Source: Candidatus Kuenenia stuttgartensis (GTDB lineage Bacteria; Gemmatimonadota; Gemmatimonadetes; Gemmatimonadales; Gemmatimonadaceae). From it: DNA of 37,806 nt. Below are positions 26,393 through 32,197 of the stretch, piece by piece. The first letter of the stretch is position 1. Each line of letters starts with the position of its first letter. The notes beneath the pieces are model-generated. The model was not told the DNA's origin. It saw only the letters and a list, made by a program, of their open reading frames with translations, and made no database searches. The stretch lies in contig CALQGY020000023.1 of NCBI GenBank assembly GCA_943330235.2, positions 1 through 37,806 on the forward strand. Direction: 5' to 3'. The translations under genes and the position numbers were made by a program.

Positions 26393-26421
26393 AGTGTTCC
26401 CCTGTTCGAAAGACTTGTCAA
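26393..26421 (-). promoter_or_regulatory. Candidate sigma-70 promoter for the tssB operon
   Basis: On the minus strand a perfect TTGACA (26421-26416) is followed by a 17-base spacer and AACACT (26398-26393), which keeps the second A and last T of the -10 consensus. Transcription would begin near 26386, giving a leader of about 60 bases. The -10 match is weak, so this is a candidate only. Confidence 0.4.
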
Positions 26422-26554
26422 GCGTAGTCCCCTCATTAGAGCAGGCGCCGCTGGGACCATCGGCAATTCGTGACAGATGCTGTACGTCACGCGTCTGCCG
26501 CGGTGGTCCTGTCGAGCGAACGGTGGGCGATGTCGCGCGCGACACGCCGCGACC

Positions 26555-26591
26555 GCATCCCGCGACGGCATCCCGCGACGGCATCCCGTGG
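26555..26591. repeat. 13-bp tandem repeat upstream of tssK1
   Basis: Three head-to-tail copies of gcatcccgcgacg (26555-26567, 26568-26580 and a partial, diverged third at 26581-26591) lie 55-91 bases before the tssK1 ATG. This could be a set of operator half-sites or a slippage product. Confidence 0.65.
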
Positions 26592-26645
26592 CGCCGTCCG
26601 CGCGCACCTCTGACGTTCCTCGCATCGCGGGGATACGTTACGCCC

Positions 26646-27992
26646 ATGCGCCACTTGCAGCCGGTTCTCTGGACCAAGGGCGTCCTGCTCTCGCCGCAGC
26701 ATCTGCAGGCACAGGACCGCCATCACGAGGAAACGCTCGCCTTCCAGGTGGGCGCGCTGGCGTTTTGCCCCTGGGGCTTTGCCCGCCTCGCGTTCGATCA
26801 CGAGGCGCTCGCCGGTGGCGCCCTCGTCGTCAGCGCCGCCGCGGGACGGTTCCCCGACGGCCTGCTGTTCGATGCGCCCGCCGGTGGTGCCACGCCGTCG
26901 CCGAAAGCCCTGGCCGACGCCTTCGCACCGGATCAGCGCACGCTGCAGGTGTATCTCGCCGTGCCCGAGTATCGGCCCGGTGCGCGCAACGTCGCCCGCC
27001 TCGGTGACCACGCCGCGACGCGCTGGCACGCCGATGAGCAGCTGGTGCGCGACGAAACGACCGGACTGTCGGAACGCCCCATCCAAGTCGCGCCGCCCAG
27101 TCTGCGCGTGCTGCTGGAAGGCGAAAGTCTGGAAGGGTTCGTCACCCTCCCCATCGCCCGCCTGACGCGCGCCAGCAGCGGCGAAGTGGCCTTCGATCAC
27201 ACGTTCATTCCGCCACTGCTCGATCTCGCCGCCAGCGAGACGCTGCTCAGCCTGGCTCGACGTCTCGTCGATCGACTCTCCGCCAAGAGCAGCGCGCTCG
27301 CCGGCAGCCGCCGCCAACGCAATCAGGGGCTCGCCGACTTCTCCGTGGCGGACGTCGGCAGCTTCTGGCTGTTGTACACACTCAACACGCACTTCCCCGC
27401 CCTCCGGCACCTGCACGACGTGCGCCGCGGTCATCCGTCCCTGCTGTGGGAGACGATGCTGGCGCTGGTGGGGGCGTTGTCCACGTTCGCCCCCAACGCC
27501 GATGCCCGCACGCTCCCCGCGTACGATCATCTGCGGCTCGGCGAAGGCTTCGCCGAACTCGAGCGACGCCTCTACGAACTGCTCGACGGTGCCGCGGTCG
27601 ACACCGCCGTGTCGCTGCCGCTCAAGGCGGTGCGCCCGACGCTGCATGCGGTCGCCATCGATCAGACCAAGTGGCTGGAAGCGCCGCAGTGGTTCCTCGC
27701 GGTCAGCTCCCCGCTCCGGCAGCAGGAGCTCATCCCCAAGGTGCTGCACGGCTGCAAGGTGGGCTCGGCCGACGTGGTGGACACGCTCATCCGTCAGGCG
27801 CTCCCCGGCATCGAGCTCGCCCACATGTCCTCACCGCCAGCCGCGGTCCCGGTCAAGCTGGACTTCCAGTACTTCGCGATCCGTCAGGCTGGCGCGGCGT
27901 GGGACGCTATCAGCCGCGCGCGGAACCTGGCCGTGTATGTACCGGCCGAATTGGTGGATGCCCGCTTCGAACTCGTCATCGTCCTGAAGTAG
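26646..27992 (+). CDS. tssK: T6SS baseplate-membrane connector TssK, first paralogue
   Basis: Start chosen at ATG 26646 (MRHLQPVLWTKGVLLSPQHLQAQ), since homology to TssK begins there; 448 residues. It has the N-terminal shoulder motif W-x-x-G-x-L-L-x-P-Q-H-x-Q-A-Q-D-R, then PDGLLFDAP, YLAVPEYRPGARNV and FIPPLLDLAAS. The middle has SFWLLYTLNTHFPALRHL...HPSLLWETMLALVGALSTF. The C-terminal head has QWFLAVSSPLRQQELIPKVLHGCKVGSADVVDTLIRQALPGIEL and ends VYVPAELVDARFELVIVLK. TssK trimers join the baseplate to the TssL/TssM membrane complex. A second, clearly divergent TssK is encoded at 29953-31356. No strong ribosome-binding site is visible. Confidence 0.94.
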   Translation: MRHLQPVLWTKGVLLSPQHLQAQDRHHEETLAFQVGALAFCPWGFARLAFDHEALAGGALVVSAAAGRFPDGLLFDAPAGGATPSPKALADAFAPDQRTLQVYLAVPEYRPGARNVARLGDHAATRWHADEQLVRDETTGLSERPIQVAPPSLRVLLEGESLEGFVTLPIARLTRASSGEVAFDHTFIPPLLDLAASETLLSLARRLVDRLSAKSSALAGSRRQRNQGLADFSVADVGSFWLLYTLNTHFPALRHLHDVRRGHPSLLWETMLALVGALSTFAPNADARTLPAYDHLRLGEGFAELERRLYELLDGAAVDTAVSLPLKAVRPTLHAVAIDQTKWLEAPQWFLAVSSPLRQQELIPKVLHGCKVGSADVVDTLIRQALPGIELAHMSSPPAAVPVKLDFQYFAIRQAGAAWDAISRARNLAVYVPAELVDARFELVIVLK

Positions 27993-28002
27993 CAACGACA
28001 AC

Positions 28003-28038
28003 CGTCACGCCGACCGCGCAGGAGCGGCCGGCGTGACG
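28003..28038. terminator. Bidirectional terminator-like hairpin
   Basis: A 15-bp inverted repeat with one mismatch (28003-28017 and 28024-28038, 6-base loop) lies between the convergent tssK1 and proline-rich protein genes, 10 bases after one stop and 4 before the other. Confidence 0.65.
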
Positions 28039-28042
28039 TCCG

Positions 28043-29758
28043 CTACTTGGCGACTGGCGCGGTGACCGCAGGAGCGGTGACGGTGGGTGCGGTGACCGCT
28101 GGTGCGGTGACCGCTGGTGCGGTGACCGCTGGTGCGGTGACCGTGGGAGCAGCCGGTAGCGTCGGCACGGTCGGCTGCGGGCGCCGCAGCAGGAAGAAGA
28201 CCATCACCAGCGCGAGCACGATGACGACGTTGATGATGATGATCAGCCCCATCGGAATGCTTTTCTTCGCGGCGGGGGCCGGTGCAGCGGCCGGCGCCGG
28301 CGCCGGTGCCGCGGGGACGACCGGCGGTGCGGCCTTGCTAATCATCATCGTGAATTCACTGGGCGCAGGCGCCGCAGCGCGGCCCGACATCGCGGCGCCG
28401 CCCATCGCCGACAGCGGAGCGGCGTCCGCGTTCTTGAACAGCGGCGGCGGCACCACCGACGGCATCGCCGACGGGGTCCCCATCGGGGATGCCATCGGGG
28501 ATGCCATCGGGGATGCCATGGGGGATCCCACTGGTGACCCGACCGAGGGTGGCATCCCGACGGACGGCATTCCGACGGGCGGCTGTGCAAGCGGGAGCGG
28601 CGCCACCGGCGGCACGTAGGCAGGCGGCGTGGCCGCGAACGGCGGCACGGCGAAGGGCGACGGCGATGTGGCCGCCCCACCGAACAACGAACTCGACGCG
28701 GGCGCCGGCGGCGACATCGGCGGCGACATCGGCGACGGCTGGGAGGTCGCGGGCAACGGCGTGGCGGCCGGCGACGAGAACATCATCGTGAACTCGCCGG
28801 GGCCGGTCTTGGCGGGCGGCGCGGGGGGCGGTACGGGGGCCGGCGCTGGTGTCGGTACCGGAGTCGGCGCGAACGGCGCAAACGGTACGGGGGTCGGCGT
28901 GGGCGGCGCCGCGGCAAACGGCGGCGGCACCATCGGCGTAAAGAGCCCCGATGTCGCGGTGGATGGTGCCGGCGTCGGCGTGGGCGCCACGGGAGTCATC
29001 GGCCCAGGGGCCGATGCCGCAGGGGCCGATGCCGCGCTGAACATCATCGTGAACTCACCGGGCACGTGCGGCGCCGCCGGGGGCACCACTGGCGGCACCA
29101 CTAGTGGCACAACCGGCGCCGCCACAACCGGCGCCGCCACAACCGGCGCCGCCACAACCGGCGCCGGCGCGAGCGCGCCGAACATCTGCGTAAACGACCC
29201 GGCCGGCGGCGCCGCAGACGAGGGCACGGGCGGCGCAATCGGCGTCGGTGCGGGAAGCACCGGCACGATCGGCTCCGCGGCCAGCGCGCCAAACATCTGC
29301 GTGAACGACCCGCCCGACGCGGCGGCGGGTGCGGCGTCGGGTGCGGCGGCGGGTGCGGGCATCGGCGGGAACGGCGGCGGAACAACCGGCGCCACCGGCG
29401 GCGCCACGGGCGCCACCACCGGCGCCACCACGGGTGCCGGCGGCGTCGCGATCTCCATCGTCGCTGGTCGCCGTAAGCCGACCCATTCCACGAACGAGCC
29501 CATCGCGGGCACAAACTCGGTCACGATGGCAAACCCCGACGTCAACGTCGCGGTCTCCAGCACGCGATTCTTGTCCGCGCCGGACAACCGTCCCAGCAGC
29601 GTCCGGAGCTGCTCCACTTCGTCCGGTCCCGCGTTATCGGCGATATGCACCAGCACCACGCGCCCGGAGTCCAGCTCCTGCGCGCTGTGGGTGCGGATAC
29701 CATCGTCGACCGCTATGCACTTCAGCAGGCGGTACCGGGCGCTGAAATCGTCGCTCAT
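28043..29758 (-). CDS. Proline-rich single-TM protein with degenerate kinase-like N-lobe and F-T-x-M-F repeats
   Basis: 571 residues from ATG 29758 (a TTG five codons up is possible). Residues 9-95 follow the order of a kinase N-lobe (ARYRLLK, SGRVVLVHI, FAIVTEFVPAMGSFVEWV), but the glycine loop and the VAIK lysine are missing and no C-lobe follows, so it cannot be an active kinase. Residues about 100-495 are a Pro/Ala/Val linker. The motif F-T-[QM]-M-[FI] recurs at 152-156, 189-193, 236-240, 323-327 and 469-473, usually preceded by G-S, G-E or S-E, with a weaker FTPMV at 273-277. A TM helix (about 502-525) and a TAPAV repeat tail follow. It lies inside the T6SS cluster, between the two tssK genes and on the opposite strand. 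A cytoplasmic tether or scaffold for the T6SS is an inference. Confidence 0.8.
   Translation of the reverse strand: MSDDFSARYRLLKCIAVDDGIRTHSAQELDSGRVVLVHIADNAGPDEVEQLRTLLGRLSGADKNRVLETATLTSGFAIVTEFVPAMGSFVEWVGLRRPATMEIATPPAPVVAPVVAPVAPPVAPVVPPPFPPMPAPAAAPDAAPAAASGGSFTQMFGALAAEPIVPVLPAPTPIAPPVPSSAAPPAGSFTQMFGALAPAPVVAAPVVAAPVVAAPVVPLVVPPVVPPAAPHVPGEFTMMFSAASAPAASAPGPMTPVAPTPTPAPSTATSGLFTPMVPPPFAAAPPTPTPVPFAPFAPTPVPTPAPAPVPPPAPPAKTGPGEFTMMFSSPAATPLPATSQPSPMSPPMSPPAPASSSLFGGAATSPSPFAVPPFAATPPAYVPPVAPLPLAQPPVGMPSVGMPPSVGSPVGSPMASPMASPMASPMGTPSAMPSVVPPPLFKNADAAPLSAMGGAAMSGRAAAPAPSEFTMMISKAAPPVVPAAPAPAPAAAPAPAAKKSIPMGLIIIINVVIVLALVMVFFLLRRPQPTVPTLPAAPTVTAPAVTAPAVTAPAVTAPTVTAPAVTAPVAK
28059..28150. 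repeat. 15-bp tandem repeat coding the TAPAV tail
   Basis: About six copies of a 15-base unit (gcggtgaccgctggt and close variants) encode the C-terminal TAPAV/TAPTV tail of the proline-rich protein. The inner three copies are identical, suggesting recent slippage. Confidence 0.8.
28481..28530. repeat. 12-bp tandem repeat coding M-A-S-P units
   Basis: Four near-identical units of ggggatgccatc encode PMAS repeats (residues about 412-426) of the proline-rich protein. Confidence 0.75.
29107..29165. repeat. 15-bp tandem repeat coding V-V-A-A-P units
   Basis: Units of ggcgccgccacaacc in tandem (three identical copies plus partial ones) encode VVAAP repeats at residues about 200-215 of the proline-rich protein, between the second and third F-T-x-M-F motifs. 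Confidence 0.75.
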
Positions 29759-29952
29759 AGCTCCGTGACGCAAGTGTGATCCGGCAGGCTCGCAACGGAA
29801 CGGCGCGACAAACGTCCTCCCGTTGTATTCTTCAATTGTTCACGCCGCGCACCTCGTGCGCAATGTGAGCCGCCAATCGCGAGTCATCCGGCCCTCGTTC
29901 GAGTGACCGGGCGCCTCCCCTGCCCACCGTTCCGCTGCCCGCCCCCAAGCCC
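29759..29952. promoter_or_regulatory. Divergent promoter region, locally AT-rich
   Basis: This spacer separates the minus-strand proline-rich protein from tssK2. The segment around 29820-29845 (ttgtattcttcaattgttc) is clearly more AT-rich than the surroundings and the most likely promoter core. A clear -35/-10 pair with normal spacing was not found on either strand. Confidence 0.4.
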
Positions 29953-31356
29953 ATGCGATTGATGTCCGCCCCGGCCCGACGCGTCATCTGGGAAGACGGC
30001 ATGCACCTCACGCCGCAGCACTTCCAGGCGCAGCGCCGGTATCAGGAAGATCAGGCGACACACACCGTCGATCTGCTGTTTCCCTTTGCGTACGGCGTGT
30101 CGGCCATCGCCCTGGATGCCGACGCGCTGAGCAACGGCACGCTCGCGCTCGTCCAGGCGCGCGGCGTGCTCCCCGACGGCACCGTGTTTCATACGCCCGA
30201 CACCGACCGCGCGCCGGCCCCCGCCGCGCTCGCGTCGCGATTCTCCCCCACGCGCGACACGCATCTGGTGTTCCTCGCGCTCCCGCGCTGGCGCGGCGAT
30301 GCCGCAAATGTGCGTGAGGCAGATTCGAGCGTGGCGTCGTTGAGCACAGATACCCGCGCGGATACCCGCTACCGCAGCGTCGAGGAGATCGTCACTGACG
30401 AATCCACCGGCAGCGACCCGCTGGCCATCCGATTTGCCGCGCGCAATCTGCAGTTCCTGCTCGACGAAGAGCTGACGGACGAAGTGATCGCTATGCCGAT
30501 CGCCCGGGTGCGGCGTGATGGACGCGGCCAGTTTCAGTTTGACGCGGAGTACGTGCCGCCCACCCTGCAGATCGGGGCCAGCGACCAGTTGATGGCCCTG
30601 CTCCGTCGCACCGTGGCGTTGCTCGAAACCAAAGGCAGCGCGCTGGCCGCGACCATCAACATGGCACCCTCCGGTGCCGCCGGCGGCGCCGCCGCCTACG
30701 TCGGCAACGAACTCGCCACTCGGTGGCTGTTGCACGCCGTCCGCTCGGCGGATGCGCCGCTGCGCCATCTGCTGCTCACGCGGCGTGCCCACCCGGAACG
30801 TCTCTACATCGAACTGTCGCGACTCACCGGCGCGCTCTGCACCTTCGCCATGGGCGCGCATCCGCGCGACGTGCCCGCCTACGATCACGACGACCTCACG
30901 ACCTGCTTTGAGGGACTCGAACGGCAGCTCCGCATGCACCTCGATGTGGTGATTTCCGCGCGCGCGATCATCGTGCCGCTGCAGCGCGCCTCCGAAGTCC
31001 TTCATGTGGCCGCGATTGCCGACCCACGCTGCTTCGAGCCCGGCGCCAAGTGGTTTCTCGCGGTCCGCGCGGATGTGAGCCAGGCCGACCTCATTGATCG
31101 CGTGCAGCGCCTGACCAAGACGTGCGCCAGCAAGTTCGTGCTGGAGCTGGTGCGTCGCGCCTTCAATGGCTTGCCCACCGAACACATCCCCACGCCGCCG
31201 GCCGGCCTCGCGCCCAAGCCGGAGCTCACGTACTTCGAACTCACGATGAGCGGTCCGTGCGCCGTCTCGCTCGCCGATGCGCGCGAAGTGGGCGTGTATG
31301 TGCCCGATGCCTTGCCGGGTGCGTACCTGGAAGTCGCGATTCTGGTGCCGCAATAA
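29953..31356 (+). CDS. tssK: T6SS baseplate-membrane connector TssK, second paralogue
   Basis: 467 residues (ATG 29953, or ATG 29962 three codons later). It shares the TssK frame with the gene at 26646: RRVIWEDGMHLTPQHFQAQRRYQED, LPDGTVFHTPD, HLVFLALPRWRGDAANV, RFAARNLQFLLDEELTDEVIAMPIARV, FDAEYVPPTLQIGASDQLM. It then has WLLHAVRSADAPLRHLLLTRRAHPERLYIELSRLTGALCTF and KWFLAVRADVSQADLIDRVQRLTKTCASKFVLELVRRAFNGLPTEHIPTPP. It ends VGVYVPDALPGAYLEVAILVPQ. Sequence identity to TssK1 is limited outside these motifs, so this is not a recent duplication. It is followed 31 bases later by tssL, so it probably contacts the membrane complex and may be the canonical copy. Confidence 0.94.
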   Translation: MRLMSAPARRVIWEDGMHLTPQHFQAQRRYQEDQATHTVDLLFPFAYGVSAIALDADALSNGTLALVQARGVLPDGTVFHTPDTDRAPAPAALASRFSPTRDTHLVFLALPRWRGDAANVREADSSVASLSTDTRADTRYRSVEEIVTDESTGSDPLAIRFAARNLQFLLDEELTDEVIAMPIARVRRDGRGQFQFDAEYVPPTLQIGASDQLMALLRRTVALLETKGSALAATINMAPSGAAGGAAAYVGNELATRWLLHAVRSADAPLRHLLLTRRAHPERLYIELSRLTGALCTFAMGAHPRDVPAYDHDDLTTCFEGLERQLRMHLDVVISARAIIVPLQRASEVLHVAAIADPRCFEPGAKWFLAVRADVSQADLIDRVQRLTKTCASKFVLELVRRAFNGLPTEHIPTPPAGLAPKPELTYFELTMSGPCAVSLADAREVGVYVPDALPGAYLEVAILVPQ

Positions 31357-31387
31357 TTCACGCACGAATTCACACCCAGGAGTTGTT

Positions 31388-32086
31388 GTGAGCGCTTCCC
31401 CGCATGTCGCATCCGGTCGTCTCGCCACGGCACTGCAAGAAGTGTTGACGGCGGTCGTACGCCTGCGCGCTGACCGGCAACCGGTCACCGACGCCGCCTC
31501 CTTCCGGGCGCAGATGACGCAGCTCCTCGCGCGCGCCGAACAGGACGCGATGGGCGCCGGCTTCTCCGCGCAGGACGCGCGACTCGCCATCTTCGCCGCC
31601 GTGGCGTATCTGGACGAGTCGGTGCTCAACTCGCGCACCGCGGCCCTGGCCGACTGGGCGCGACGCCCGCTGCAGGATGAACTGTTCGGCGGCCACATGG
31701 GCGGCGAGTGGTTCTTCCAACACATCGAGCAGCTGCTCGCACGCCCGGACAGCGCCGAACTCGCCGACCTGCTCGAAGTCCATCAGCTCTGCTTGCTGAT
31801 GGGCTTCCGCGGCAAGTACGGCGCCGGCGATCACGGCGAGTTGCACGCCATCACGTCGCGCGTTGCGGAACGCCTCGCGCGCCTGCGCGGCCCGGCGGGC
31901 GATCTCGCCCCCATGTGGCGCCCGCCCGCTGACCGCGTCGATGCGACCGATCCGTGGCTGCGCCGCCTGACCATCGCCTCCGCCAGCGCGTTCGTGCTGC
32001 TGTTGGCACTCTGGGGCGGATACTTCCTCATGCTCCGCGGTGGCAGCAGCGAGATCCGTACGCTCGCCGCCACCGTCACGCGCTAA
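31388..32086 (+). CDS. tssL: T6SS inner-membrane protein TssL (IcmH/DotU family)
   Basis: The frame is open from 31277, overlapping tssK2, but I set the start at GTG 31388 (V/MSASPHVASGRL). The sequence caggag lies 6 bases upstream, and the extra upstream residues do not resemble TssL. At 232 residues it has the DotU hallmarks: AQDARLAIFAAVAYLDESVLNS, DWARRPLQDELFGGHMGGEWFFQHIEQLL, and LEVHQLCLLMGFRGKYG. One TM helix (about 200-222) near the C-terminus anchors it, leaving only about 15 periplasmic residues and no peptidoglycan-binding OmpA domain. TssL with TssM and TssK forms the trans-envelope complex base. Confidence 0.95.
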   Translation: MSASPHVASGRLATALQEVLTAVVRLRADRQPVTDAASFRAQMTQLLARAEQDAMGAGFSAQDARLAIFAAVAYLDESVLNSRTAALADWARRPLQDELFGGHMGGEWFFQHIEQLLARPDSAELADLLEVHQLCLLMGFRGKYGAGDHGELHAITSRVAERLARLRGPAGDLAPMWRPPADRVDATDPWLRRLTIASASAFVLLLALWGGYFLMLRGGSSEIRTLAATVTR

Positions 32087-32127
32087 CCGCACGCGAACCG
32101 CACGCGAACCGCACGCGAACCGCACGC
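32087..32127. repeat. 11-bp tandem repeat in the tssL-tssM gap
   Basis: Three perfect copies of ccgcacgcgaa and a partial fourth start directly after the tssL stop codon. The tssL-tssM gap is 111 bases, longer than other gaps in this operon, and the repeat accounts for over a third of it. Confidence 0.85.
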
Positions 32128-32197
32128 TTCCCGCGCACAGGCCTCCTGCGCGCGACCATCGAATACCCGCTGATCCCCGAAGCCCCCGACCATTCCC

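Larger units (their letters stand above)
26325..26645. other. 321-base divergent regulatory region between tssB and tssK1
   Basis: This is the only stretch above 300 bases without a gene. It separates the two diverging halves of the T6SS cluster. I see a sigma-70-type candidate for tssB and a 13-bp tandem repeat near the tssK1 side. Around 26360-26445 it is less GC-rich than the genes. The tssK1 frame is open back to 26379, but the upstream part does not resemble TssK and is treated as non-coding. Confidence 0.6.

Noticed and set aside
26379-26645. N-terminal extension of tssK1 by 89 residues
   Set aside because: The extension is unlike TssK, Arg/Pro-rich, and includes the tandem repeats; TssK homology begins at ATG 26646.
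28059-29165. Short repeats that might suggest a CRISPR array or minisatellite locus
   Set aside because: The repeats are in-frame multiples of 3 with no spacers and encode low-complexity protein segments.
28629-29768. Gly/Ala/Thr-rich plus-strand frame opposite the proline-rich protein, resembling a PE-PGRS-like protein
   Set aside because: The Gly richness is the mirror of Pro codons on the minus strand (ccn to ngg). The minus frame has a plausible start, a TM helix and conserved motifs.
31277-31387. N-terminal extension of tssL overlapping tssK2
   Set aside because: The GTG at 31388 has a good Shine-Dalgarno and the extra residues are the tssK2 3' end read in another frame.
29884-31725. 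613-residue minus-strand frame opposite tssK2 and tssL
   Set aside because: It spans two real genes on the other strand and shows no domain pattern.
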